From the NCBI GenBank assembly GCA_021795215.1, contig JAJYPS010000020.1:1-34031 (forward strand): a stretch of 34,031 nucleotides of DNA, in the 5' to 3' direction. Positions within the stretch are counted from its first letter, which is position 1. Each line of letters begins with the position of its first letter. The position numbers were made by a program, and so were the translations under genes. Shown here piece after piece: positions 8,127 to 15,488 of this stretch. Source of the stretch: Actinomycetes bacterium (GTDB lineage Bacteria; Actinomycetota; Acidimicrobiia; Acidimicrobiales; JAKAOS01). The notes under the pieces were generated by a model. That model saw nothing but the letters and a program-made list of their open reading frames with translations, did not search any database and was not told where the DNA came from.

Positions 8127-8180
8127 GGTCGGGGGCTCAGAGAAGGTCGAGGGCTCAGAGAAGGTCGAGAGCTCAGTGAA
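8127..8180. repeat. Three tandem 18-bp units overlapping the fabL-like 3' end
   Basis: Units GGTCGGGGGCTCAGAGAA, GGTCGAGGGCTCAGAGAA and GGTCGAGAGCTCAGTGAA occupy 8127-8144, 8145-8162 and 8163-8180. The last one contains the stop codon of the minus-strand reductase gene. A degenerate fourth unit overlaps the palindrome at 8107-8126. Confidence 0.85.
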
Positions 8181-8892
8181 GCAGGTGCCGCCCTCCGTCC
8201 AACACTATGGTGGCGCCGGTCACCATGGAAGCGTCCGCTGAACAGAGCCACGCAACGGCGCCAGCCACGTCGTCCGGCGTGACGAGACGGCGCATCGGGG
8301 TGTTCTCGCGGATGTCCCGCTCCAAGCTGTCCCACTGGGGAAGCCGCCGGGACGATCGTGTGTCGACCAACCCGACCGAGACCACGTTCACCCGGGTCGA
8401 GGGAGCCAGCTCGACCGCCAGATACCGCGCCAAAGCTTCCATAGCAGCTTTCGCCGCCCCCGCCGCCGCGTAGTCTGGCACATAACTGACGGAGCCGGGG
8501 CTTGTCAGAGCCACTGCGCACAGCGGTCGGAGCGAGGCGACCAGTGTGACAAGCGGCAGTGCAGAGACCTGGAACGACCAGCTGAGATGCTTCGGCGTCA
8601 GGTCGGCTACCGGTCTCATCACTGCGGACGCTGCCGTACCGACGAACGCTTCGATCCCCGACGTGCGGTCAAGGACCGTCTCGACGAGCTTCTCGGTCTG
8701 AGACGGTCGGCCGAGATGTGCGCGCACCACCGCGGCCTCCCGGCCGAGCGCCCGTACTTCGGCAGCCGCAACTTCGGCCCTGCTCACTCCACGGAACGTA
8801 TGAAGCACGACGTCGTAACCGTCCCGAGCGAACCTCGTCGCGACCGATCGGCCGATGTCGCCCGATCCTCCAGTAACCATCACCCACGCCAA
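8173..8892 (-). CDS. fabL: FabL-type NADPH enoyl-ACP reductase (SDR family)
   Basis: A 239-residue SDR protein with the Rossmann motif TGGSGDIG (7-14) and a catalytic pair Y141/K148 spaced Y-x6-K, as in enoyl reductases, not the classical Y-x3-K. The C-terminus (ENTPMRRLVTPDDV, then ADASMVTGATIVLDGGRHLL) resembles Bacillus FabL. It would reduce trans-2-enoyl-ACP in fatty acid elongation. Length fits the family (about 250). It stands alone, with no other fab gene visible. An SDR of other specificity is possible, but the spacing argues for enoyl reductase. Confidence 0.72.
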   Translation of the reverse strand: MAWVMVTGGSGDIGRSVATRFARDGYDVVLHTFRGVSRAEVAAAEVRALGREAAVVRAHLGRPSQTEKLVETVLDRTSGIEAFVGTAASAVMRPVADLTPKHLSWSFQVSALPLVTLVASLRPLCAVALTSPGSVSYVPDYAAAGAAKAAMEALARYLAVELAPSTRVNVVSVGLVDTRSSRRLPQWDSLERDIRENTPMRRLVTPDDVAGAVAWLCSADASMVTGATIVLDGGRHLLH

Positions 8893-9365
8893 GGTTCGCC
8901 TTCCGCCGTTGCCTCTCGTCCGCCTCCGGCATGATCCCCGCAGTCCAGCGGCCGCCCAAACCGGCCCAGCTTTGGTTACCGGACAGACACTCAGGTTTTA
9001 CCTTCCTCGACAGTACCGACAACGTCACCGACGAGGCCGACAGGACCGACGAGGCCGACAGGACCAACAACGTCACCGACGAGGCCGACAGGATCGACAG
9101 TACCGACGAGGCTGACCGGCGGCCGGCCGGCGGGCGGGCACGCTCTCGCCAACTGCGTCCGAGCAACTGCACCCGAGCAGCAGAACCGGTACTTCGGAGG
9201 GGGAGGACGGAAGGGAACCGCTGCCGGTCGATGTCCATACCATCGGCCAGGGGACCCTTGGCCAGGAGACCATCGGCAGGCGGAGGAAGAGCGCACGGAG
9301 ACGACCGAAGACCGGATGTGCTGCGACAGGCCATAGGGAATGCCTGCCGCCCCAGAGAAGTGGCC
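8893..9365. other. Gene-free stretch upstream of the sHdr locus
   Basis: About 600 bases separate the divergent fabL-like start from tusA. Long frames cross it on both strands, but they read through tandem repeats and look like composition artefacts. Besides the repeat, promoter and inverted repeat listed separately, I see a GC-rich self-complementary patch near 9117-9140 and nothing else recognisable. Confidence 0.6.
9008..9116. repeat. Imperfect tandem repeat upstream of tusA
   Basis: A core GACGAGGCCGACAGGACC-like unit recurs four times, alternating with ACAACGTCACC blocks at 9018-9047 and 9066-9095. The remaining copies are at 9048-9065 and, degenerate, at 9096-9116. The units read TDEADR in one frame, but that frame has no independent support as a gene. 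Confidence 0.8.
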
Positions 9366-9394
9366 TTGACGCCGGACCCGTCCAGTGTTAGAAC
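9366..9394 (+). promoter_or_regulatory. Candidate sigma70-type promoter for the sHdr operon
   Basis: TTGACG (9366-9371) and TAGAAC (9389-9394) are separated by 17 bases. The -35 element matches consensus at five of six positions and the -10 at four. Predicted transcription would start near 9400, about 90 bases before tusA and right at the inverted repeat. Prediction by eye only. Confidence 0.45.
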
Positions 9395-9405
9395 ACGGAA
9401 GCAGT

Positions 9406-9443
9406 ACGTTCGTATGTGCGCCGATTCGCACGTACCCGAACGT
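9406..9443. promoter_or_regulatory. Inverted repeat, likely operator in front of tusA
   Basis: Left arm ACGTTCGTATGTGCG (9406-9420), six-base spacer, right arm CGCACGTACCCGAACGT (9427-9443). The arms pair with one mismatch and one two-base offset. It lies just downstream of the candidate -10 and 50 bases before the tusA ATG, where a repressor would block transcription. The ArsR-family protein at 27454-27813 is one candidate binder; that link is inference. Confidence 0.55.
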
Positions 9444-9492
9444 CAGTCGGCACAAGAGGCTCTAACGAGCCGGGGGAACCAAGGGGGGATGG

Positions 9493-9729
9493 ATGTCCGA
9501 CGAGCCAGCGTCCGTTTTGGACTGCACAGGCATGCAGTGCCCGTTACCGGTCATCAAGACCGCGCAGGCCATGAAGGGTATAAACGTAGGTGACGTCTTG
9601 GAGCTTCTCGCTACGGACCCCGGCGTCGAACCCGACATGAAGGCTTGGACCGGTCGAACCGGCAACGAGCTCGTCAGCCTGACTCAGGAGAACGGCGTCT
9701 TTCACGTTCGCCTCCGGCGTGCCCGCTGA
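9493..9729 (+). CDS. tusA: TusA sulfur carrier protein
   Basis: A 78-residue protein with the TusA signature CTGMQCPLPVIK; Cys16 (CPLPV) is the persulfide-carrying residue. The ATG follows AAGGGGGG at good spacing; another ATG at 9489 is out of frame. TusA delivers sulfane sulfur between rhodanese/DsrE-type donors and acceptors in the cytoplasm. As the first gene of the sHdr locus it should feed sulfur toward the sHdr/LbpA machinery. Confidence 0.93.
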   Translation: MSDEPASVLDCTGMQCPLPVIKTAQAMKGINVGDVLELLATDPGVEPDMKAWTGRTGNELVSLTQENGVFHVRLRRAR

Positions 9730-9819
9730 TCCCTTCGGCCAATCCGGCTTCAGCCGTACCCGGCGCATTCGGACACGGCTTACGTTCCGCTCAGACTCCC
9801 TGACTTAAGCGAGGCACAA

Positions 9820-10209
9820 TTGTCAATGTGGACAGGCGAAGGTGACGCCAAGATCCTCTACGTTCAGACCCACGGTGTGAACGACCCGGGCCGTTCGGCC
9901 ACGCCCTTCTTCCTGGCGGCCTCGGCCGCTGCGATGGACGTCGAAGTCGGCATCTACTTCACGATGTACGGACCTCAGCTGCTCCAGCGGGACGTCGTGG
10001 ACAAGATCGGCCCGAAGGGCGATCGTGGCCAGCGTTTGTCCTACTTCATCCGCCAGGCGACCGACCTCGGCGTGCATCTCTGGGTCTGTCAGCCCTCTCT
10101 GGACCTGAACGACCTAACCCAGGAGGAGCTTGTGGAGGGCGTCGGGATGATCGGCGGCGCCGCCTTCAACGACCTGGCCATAGAAGCCGACGCAGTCGTC
10201 TCCTTCTGA
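9820..10209 (+). CDS. DsrE-family sulfurtransferase
   Basis: A 129-residue DsrE/DsrF-like protein: KILYVQTHGVNDPGRSATPF at the N-terminus, then EVGIYFTMYGPQLLQ, and the conserved Cys90 in HLWVCQPSLDLNDL, followed by GAAFNDLAIEADAVVSF. The TTG at 9820 has AGCGAGG five bases upstream; the ATG at 9826 is the alternative. DsrE-type proteins bind persulfide sulfur on the conserved Cys and exchange it with TusA. It sits between tusA and sHdrC1. Assignment to the DsrE3 group is likely but not proven. Confidence 0.85.
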   Translation: MSMWTGEGDAKILYVQTHGVNDPGRSATPFFLAASAAAMDVEVGIYFTMYGPQLLQRDVVDKIGPKGDRGQRLSYFIRQATDLGVHLWVCQPSLDLNDLTQEELVEGVGMIGGAAFNDLAIEADAVVSF

Positions 10210-10231
10210 CAGCATAGGAGCGATCACTTCC

Positions 10232-10951
10232 ATGGCGACTATCACGATGGATCCCTACTACAAGGCTCCCAAGGTTGCGGGCTTCGCCGACGTCCCCGGC
10301 GAGGAGAAGGAACGGCTGATCGCCGAAGTCGTGGCCGATCCCCGGTTCCACGACTATCTCTACGGCTGTTACGAGTGCGGGATCTGCGTGGCAGCATGTC
10401 CGTCGGCCAGGTTTTACGACTTCAGTCCTCGCCTGATAGCGCAGGCAGCCGCCCGTCGCGACGTCGAGCTGATGTTCCAGCAGATGCAGGAGGACATCTG
10501 GGAGTGCTCCCAGTGCTTCTCCTGTCTGAGGTGCCCCAGAGGCAACAACCCCGGCGGCATCATCACCGTCATGCGGGAAGTAGCGGTGAACAACGGGCTC
10601 GCATCGGCGCGAGAAGCCCTCGAGGGCTACTCCCGGATCATCTACAAGATCATGTCGACAGGCACCCAGGTCTCGCCGGACATGCTCCAGCCCGACGCCT
10701 TTCCCGACTGGGGTCCCGAAGTCGCAGACGTCTCGGAGAGCCTCGCACTGTGGAGGCGCGCACTACCGCCCGAGACGCACCACACCACCACGACCGGCTG
10801 GGCGGTGGCCGATCGCACTCTCATAGAGCTGTACCTCATCTGGCTCGAAACCGGAGCCTTGGACATGATCAGTCAAGTCGACGAGGGCTTACACATGATT
10901 CTCGAAGAGGTCATGGAGGAGCGCTTGGAAGAGGAGGGGATCGAGCGATGA
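10232..10951 (+). CDS. shdrC1: sHdrC1, iron-sulfur subunit of the sHdr complex
   Basis: A 239-residue HdrC-type protein with two cysteine clusters: C46/C49/C52/C56 (CYECGICVAACP) and C92/C95/C98/C101 (CSQCFSCLRCP). The first is a classical ferredoxin motif; the second has the unusual last spacing CxxC. The rest is helical, with an acidic C-terminus (EEVMEERLEEEGIER). The stop overlaps the ATG of the next gene. HdrC subunits carry electrons between the HdrB catalytic subunit and the flavin subunit HdrA. Confidence 0.9.
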   Translation: MATITMDPYYKAPKVAGFADVPGEEKERLIAEVVADPRFHDYLYGCYECGICVAACPSARFYDFSPRLIAQAAARRDVELMFQQMQEDIWECSQCFSCLRCPRGNNPGGIITVMREVAVNNGLASAREALEGYSRIIYKIMSTGTQVSPDMLQPDAFPDWGPEVADVSESLALWRRALPPETHHTTTTGWAVADRTLIELYLIWLETGALDMISQVDEGLHMILEEVMEERLEEEGIER

Positions 10952-12138
10952 CCACCGTACCCGTAGAGATGATCAAGACGAAGAAGGAACGGTTCGACCG
11001 GGTGCCGGACAGGCGATCAGCCGACTTCCACGAAGAGCTGTTCCGCTTGGAGGACGCCGGCGAGCTGATCGTGCAGCGGGTTCCGGAGGACTTCGTGGCG
11101 GTGCCGACGAAGTACGGCGTCACGAAGAAGATCCCCCGAGGCCACCTCTGGCACCACAAGTCCTGCGGTCAGTGCGGTCACATACCCGGCTACTCGACTT
11201 CCATCTACTGGATCATGCGCAAGCTCGGGTACGACTACCACGATCCGCGGGACCAGACCTCCTGCACGGCGTGGAACTACTACGCCAGCGCAACGTCGAA
11301 CCAGGCAGCGCAGGCGGCCGTGGCGCTGCGCAACTTCGCGGCAGCCTACGAGACCGGCTACTTCCCGCTCATCCACTGCGGTACCTCTTACGGGCACTAC
11401 AAGGAGGTGCGGGCGGAGATCATGCGGCACCCGGAGCTGCGCGCACAGGTACGCAAGGTGCTCGAGAAGCTCGGCAAGCCGCTGGTGATGCCGGAGGAGA
11501 TAGTCCACTACTCGGAGTACCTGTACGCGTTGCGGGACGAGATCAAGCAGAACCAGGTGCGGGACTTCTCCGGGATCGGCGTGACTGTCCACCCTGCCTG
11601 CCACTACTACAAGCTCGTTGAAGGCGACGCCATCTACGACCCCGACGTCTACCAGGGACAGCGTACGGCGGTAGTTACGGGCCTGGCGACGGCACTGGGT
11701 GCCGACGTCAGGGAGTACTCGACGTGGTTCGACTGCTGCGGCTTCGGCTTCCGCCACATCCTGGTGCAGAGAGACTTCACGCGGTCGTTCGCCACAATGC
11801 GCAAGATCGAGGTGATGAAGGAGGAGGCCAACCCCGACGTGGTGCTGACTCACGACACCGGCTGTGTGACGACTCTGGACAAGAGCCAGTTCGCGGCGCA
11901 GGCCCACGGTCGCAACGTTGGTGTGCCAGTGATGTCCGAGGCGCAGTTCGCCGCTCTCGCCATGGGGGCTCATCCCTTCAGGGTGTGCCAGCTGCACTGG
12001 CACTCGGCCAACTACCGGCCGCTCCTGGAGAAGATGGGCATCGACTGGGAGAAGGCCTGGGCGGAGTTCCAAGACGAGGTGGGGCGTCTCGAGAGGAACG
12101 AGAAGGAGTTCTCGACCTGGGAAGACGTGGGCGTCTAA
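10948..12138 (+). CDS. shdrB1: sHdrB1, CCG-domain subunit of the sHdr complex
   Basis: The start at 10948 (ATGA overlap with sHdrC1) gives 396 residues. The second half has a CCG-type motif: C218 (HPACHYYKL), C263-C264 (FDCCGFGF) and C306 (HDTGC), the ligands of noncubane clusters in HdrB. The first half keeps C73/C76, C106 and C144 but no CC pair, so that CCG motif is degenerate. HdrB is where disulfide or sulfane chemistry occurs in the family. In the sulfur-oxidising version the substrate is thought to be sulfur bound to lipoylated LbpA. Confidence 0.9.
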   Translation: MTTVPVEMIKTKKERFDRVPDRRSADFHEELFRLEDAGELIVQRVPEDFVAVPTKYGVTKKIPRGHLWHHKSCGQCGHIPGYSTSIYWIMRKLGYDYHDPRDQTSCTAWNYYASATSNQAAQAAVALRNFAAAYETGYFPLIHCGTSYGHYKEVRAEIMRHPELRAQVRKVLEKLGKPLVMPEEIVHYSEYLYALRDEIKQNQVRDFSGIGVTVHPACHYYKLVEGDAIYDPDVYQGQRTAVVTGLATALGADVREYSTWFDCCGFGFRHILVQRDFTRSFATMRKIEVMKEEANPDVVLTHDTGCVTTLDKSQFAAQAHGRNVGVPVMSEAQFAALAMGAHPFRVCQLHWHSANYRPLLEKMGIDWEKAWAEFQDEVGRLERNEKEFSTWEDVGV

Positions 12139-12246
12139 CCAGTACCGGGGCGGGCCGGATCGGTATCGCCCGTCCGGGTCGAACACGAAGTAGGTCGGCT
12201 GCTAGTCAGGCGGCGTATCTGTGGTGACGTGCATGAGGCAGACAGA

Positions 12247-12292
12247 ACGGGCGCGCCCGTGAAACGGGGAGAGCCGGTGACGATTCACCGGC
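12247..12292. promoter_or_regulatory. Two hairpin-forming elements in the sHdrB1-sHdrA spacer
   Basis: A perfect 14-bp palindrome ACGGGCGCGCCCGT (12247-12260) is followed by a perfect hairpin GCCGGTGA-CGAT-TCACCGGC (12273-12292). The second ends nine bases before the AAGGAGA ribosome site of sHdrA. This 173-base spacer is the largest gap within the core sHdr genes and may hold an mRNA processing or attenuation element. Confidence 0.5.
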
Positions 12293-12311
12293 GGAGTACA
12301 TAAGGAGAGCA

Positions 12312-13373
12312 ATGTCCAACCAGAGCGTGGTGGTCATAGGAGGCGGCCCGGCAGGACTCAGGGAAGCCACCACCGTGGCGGAGCTCGGCCAGCAGGTGAC
12401 GTTGATAGAGAAGAGGTCCTACCTCGGTGGGATGCCTATCGCCGAGAACTACTCGAACCTCACCCCGTACTTCATGCAGGCGGACGAGGCGATGGGGGCG
12501 ATCATCTCTCATCTGCAGTCGCTCGACGGCGTCACGATCATGACCGACACCACGGTCACCGCCTGTACGGGCGAGGCGGGAAACTTCTCCCTGGCAGTGC
12601 AGGGCAAGGACGGTCCCGCCTCGGTGGAAGCGGGCGCAATTGTGCTCGCCACCGGCTTCCAGCACTTCGACCCGGGCCGCGAGACGCAGCTCTACGGCTA
12701 CTACGAGTTCCCCGACGTGATCGCCCTGCAGGACCTCGAGGCGATGATGAAGGAGGGCAACATCGTCCGTCCTTCCAACGGCGAGCCTCCCAAGCGTGTC
12801 TGCTTCGTTCAGTGCGTCGGCAGTCGTGACCGCCAGATCGGTAACGAGTACTGCTCCAAGGTGTGCTGCGGTATCGCTTCCAAGGAGGCGATAGAGATCC
12901 GAGAGGCGCTGCCGGACACCGAGGTGTTCATCTTCTACATCGACATGCGTATGTACGGCTACTGGGAGAGCCAGATCTACTGGCCGGCGCAGGAGAAGCA
13001 CCACGTCCAGTACGTCAAGGGCATCATCACCGAGGTCCTTCCCAAGAACGGCCAGCTGTTGGTGCGGGGAGAGGACACGACGATGGGCCGCCCGATGGAG
13101 GTCATGATGGACATGGTCGTGCTCTCCGTCGGGATGGAGCCGTCGGTCGGCACCCGCGAGATGTCGGCCCTGCTGGGGGTGAAGCAGAACAAGTACGGCT
13201 TCGTCGAGGCCGTCAACGCCCCGCTGGACACGGTGACCACCAGCCAGGCCGGGATCTTTGCCGCAGGTGCCGCCCTGGGGCCGGCCGACTTGGAGGACTG
13301 CACCTCGAGCGGCGGCTTGGCGGCAGCAAAAGCCATCGGGACGATCAGACGATCGATGGCCGTCGCGGGCTGA
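12312..13373 (+). CDS. shdrA: sHdrA, flavin and Fe-S subunit of the sHdr complex
   Basis: A 353-residue HdrA-type flavoprotein. VVVIGGGPAGL (7-16) begins the FAD-binding fold, ATGFQHFDP is the second dinucleotide-fold element, and C164, C168, C181 and C185/C186 (CFVQCVGSRDR, then YCSKVCCG) form the HdrA-characteristic cluster site. The C-terminal GIFAAGAALGPADLEDC closes the FAD domain. It is shorter than methanogen HdrA, as in other sHdr systems. AAGGAGA precedes the ATG. It would collect electrons from sHdrB/C and pass them on, here plausibly to EtfAB. Confidence 0.92.
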   Translation: MSNQSVVVIGGGPAGLREATTVAELGQQVTLIEKRSYLGGMPIAENYSNLTPYFMQADEAMGAIISHLQSLDGVTIMTDTTVTACTGEAGNFSLAVQGKDGPASVEAGAIVLATGFQHFDPGRETQLYGYYEFPDVIALQDLEAMMKEGNIVRPSNGEPPKRVCFVQCVGSRDRQIGNEYCSKVCCGIASKEAIEIREALPDTEVFIFYIDMRMYGYWESQIYWPAQEKHHVQYVKGIITEVLPKNGQLLVRGEDTTMGRPMEVMMDMVVLSVGMEPSVGTREMSALLGVKQNKYGFVEAVNAPLDTVTTSQAGIFAAGAALGPADLEDCTSSGGLAAAKAIGTIRRSMAVAG

Positions 13374-13416
13374 AGTACCGCAGGAGGCTCGGTCACCGGC
13401 GCTGGAGGGGGGTGTG

Positions 13417-14157
13417 ATGGCAGGACAAATCGTAGATACGCCAGTTGCGCGGGACTTCGTCTCGGAGGTTCTGGCAAGAGTGGCTCCGGAGGAGTTGGCA
13501 TCCATAGCCGACTCCGCCCAAGCGAAGTCGGATGCCGTCCGCTCCCTCCTGACGGACGGAGCGGCGCGTCTTGGGCGTCCCGACCTCCGGCGCTTGTTGC
13601 GCAGCTCTTTCGTGACCCGCAGGCGTGCCGACGCCATCCTCGACTCGGTAGGCCACCAGGAGCTCGGCGCTGCCATCGACGCGCTGCTGCAGGGTTGGGG
13701 GGATCTGCACGAGAGGCTGTCACCGCTCACCGACATCCTTCACGCGTTCCCGGAGGCTGCCGCCGATCTCCCGTTCGAACTGCTCCGCTTCGGCGAGCCC
13801 GAGCGCTGGTGGCCGTGGACTCGTTGGATGTGGGATCCTCGCTCGGACACCGGCGCCTTACGGCTGCTGATCGTCGACGAAGTGGATCTGTTCGGCGCTA
13901 CCCGCGAGGACACGTACCACCGGGTGGGCGAGGCGATGGCTGTGGTCGAGGGCACTGCCCGCGCTGCCGGTCTGGGCGCCATCACCGGCGGCCAGTTCGG
14001 GGTAGACGTGTTCCTCGGCTGCGTCTACGGCGTCTACATGTACACGGTCCTGCGGCTTCGGATGAGTCAAGAGTTCAATCGCATAGTTCCCGAACTGCCG
14101 GAGTTGGTCCGGCGTCTTTTAGGGGTCCACAACCCGGAGGTTCGCTCATGCCAGTAG
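13417..14157 (+). CDS. Conserved sHdr-associated protein of unknown function
   Basis: A 246-residue protein placed exactly where sHdr loci carry a conserved hypothetical gene between sHdrA and the second HdrC/B genes. It has helical N- and middle parts, then a Trp-rich stretch (ERWWPWTRWMWDPRSDTGAL, residues 129-148) and a hydrophobic Gly/Tyr segment (ITGGQFGVDVFLGCVYGVYMYTVLRLR). No cofactor motif is visible. The ATG at 13417 has GGAGGGGGG upstream; GTG at 13414 is an alternative. Its end overlaps the next gene by 10 bases, implying coupling. Confidence 0.82.
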   Translation: MAGQIVDTPVARDFVSEVLARVAPEELASIADSAQAKSDAVRSLLTDGAARLGRPDLRRLLRSSFVTRRRADAILDSVGHQELGAAIDALLQGWGDLHERLSPLTDILHAFPEAAADLPFELLRFGEPERWWPWTRWMWDPRSDTGALRLLIVDEVDLFGATREDTYHRVGEAMAVVEGTARAAGLGAITGGQFGVDVFLGCVYGVYMYTVLRLRMSQEFNRIVPELPELVRRLLGVHNPEVRSCQ

Positions 14158-15488
14158 GAGGACGCAAACAAGAACCGGCTGCGTTCGAAAAAGAGGAGGC
14201 GGTCGTCCGCTCCACCATCTCCGGGCGGGAGTGGGAGCTACCCGGAATGTGGAACCGGATGTTCGAGCCGAGGGTGCTGAGTGGCTACACCTCCGGCGGG
14301 TTTGCCAAGATCTCGGCCCAGCCGGGCGGTGAGTCGCTCGAATGGTGTTACGGCTGCGGCAAGTGCGTCCCGGTTTGCCCGGTGGACATGGTGGGAGAGT
14401 ACGGCCCGCGAAAGATCCACCGGAAGGTGCAGACGGGAATGGATCTGTTCTCGTCGCCCGACCTGTGGCTGTGCACCACTTGCGCCAACTGCTTGCGGGT
14501 GTGCCCGAAGCAGGTGAACATGATCGACATCATGCCGGCGGCCCGAGAGGTGGCCGTTGCCGACGGCAACGTGCCGAACGAGCTGCAGGACGTGTTCGAG
14601 AAGAGCTTCCGGTACGGCAACGCCCTGGGCGAGAACGCCCGGCGCCGCCACGCGTGGGCCAAGGATGCCGGCGTGCCGGTGAGGGTGCTGGCCAACGATC
14701 CAGGCCCGGTCGACGTCCTCTTCTACGTGGAGGACTACTGGAGCTACCATCCCCGCGGCAAGCAGGCGGCGCAGGCGTTCGCGCGGGTGGCCACGGTGGC
14801 GGGTGTCGACTGGGCGATCCTCGGGCCGGAGGAGAAGACCCTCGGAGACTCCCAGCGGCTGGCAGGCGAGAAGGGTCTGTTCGAAGCCCTGATGGACGAC
14901 GTGACAGCGACGTTGGACCGCTACGAGTTCGCGAGGATCGTCACGCCCGACCCGCACGGCCTGAACGCGCTGCGCAAGGAGTACCCCAAGAGGGGCCACA
15001 CGTACGACGTGTCCCACTACACGCAGCTCCTGGCGCCTCTGGTGGACAGGCTTCCGCTGGTCAACCGGATCGAGAAGAAGGTCACCTTCCACGACCCCTG
15101 CTACTTGGGCCGTCACAACGGCGAGTACGAGGCGCCGAGGCGTCTGCTGGAAGCGATCCCCGGCTTGGAGCTCGTGGAGATGCTGCGCTGCAGGGAGAAC
15201 GGGTACTGCTGCGGAGGTGGAGGCGGCGGAATGTGGCTCGACGGTTTCACGGCCAACCACACCAGCGAGCGGCTGTCGGAGCGACGCGTCCGCGAGGCCG
15301 CCGAGACGGGGGCGGACATCCTTGCCGTCTGCTGTCCGTACGAGGTCTCCCGGTTCGAGGACGCGGCAAAGTCCACCGGAAACGAGCACTTGAAGGTGCT
15401 CGACATCATCGAGCTGCTGGACGAGGCGATGGGCGGCAAGGACGCCGTTGCATCCCTGGCCGCTTCGGGGGAACCGGTTGCCCGCTGA
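14148..15488 (+). CDS. shdrB3: Fused HdrC-HdrB (HdrD-type) protein, sHdrB3-like
   Basis: A 446-residue soluble fusion. The N-terminal ferredoxin part has C67/C70/C73/C77 (CYGCGKCVPVCP) and C109/C112/C115/C119 (CTTCANCLRVCP). The C-terminal HdrB part has HDPCYLGRHN, the CC pair in YCCGGGGGG and VCCPYEV. The start (14148, CCGGAGG upstream) overlaps the preceding gene. It replaces the separate sHdrC2 and sHdrB2 genes of type I sHdr clusters, which together with etfAB and the EMO-like gene points to a type II layout. It shares many motifs with the C-terminal half of the EMO-like protein downstream. Confidence 0.87.
   Translation: MPVGGRKQEPAAFEKEEAVVRSTISGREWELPGMWNRMFEPRVLSGYTSGGFAKISAQPGGESLEWCYGCGKCVPVCPVDMVGEYGPRKIHRKVQTGMDLFSSPDLWLCTTCANCLRVCPKQVNMIDIMPAAREVAVADGNVPNELQDVFEKSFRYGNALGENARRRHAWAKDAGVPVRVLANDPGPVDVLFYVEDYWSYHPRGKQAAQAFARVATVAGVDWAILGPEEKTLGDSQRLAGEKGLFEALMDDVTATLDRYEFARIVTPDPHGLNALRKEYPKRGHTYDVSHYTQLLAPLVDRLPLVNRIEKKVTFHDPCYLGRHNGEYEAPRRLLEAIPGLELVEMLRCRENGYCCGGGGGGMWLDGFTANHTSERLSERRVREAAETGADILAVCCPYEVSRFEDAAKSTGNEHLKVLDIIELLDEAMGGKDAVASLAASGEPVAR

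Noticed and set aside
9008-9116. Possible CRISPR array
   Set aside because: Units are directly adjacent without unique spacers and the repeat is not conserved in length; no cas genes.
8991-9455. 154-codon minus frame over the same region
   Set aside because: VGLVGPVG-type low complexity derived from the tandem repeat and no ribosome site.
8931-9593. 220-codon plus frame with TDEADR repeats upstream of tusA
   Set aside because: It runs through tandem repeats and overlaps the start of tusA in another frame; likely a by-product of repeat composition.
12863-13417. 184-codon plus frame inside sHdrA
   Set aside because: Out-of-frame shadow with Arg/Gly/His-rich composition over a clearly coding gene.
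10232-15488. Methanogen-type or electron-bifurcating heterodisulfide reductase
   Set aside because: Short sHdrA, neighbouring tusA/dsrE/lbpA genes and the conserved sHdr-associated protein point to the sulfur-oxidising form; no hydrogenase or formate dehydrogenase genes are present.
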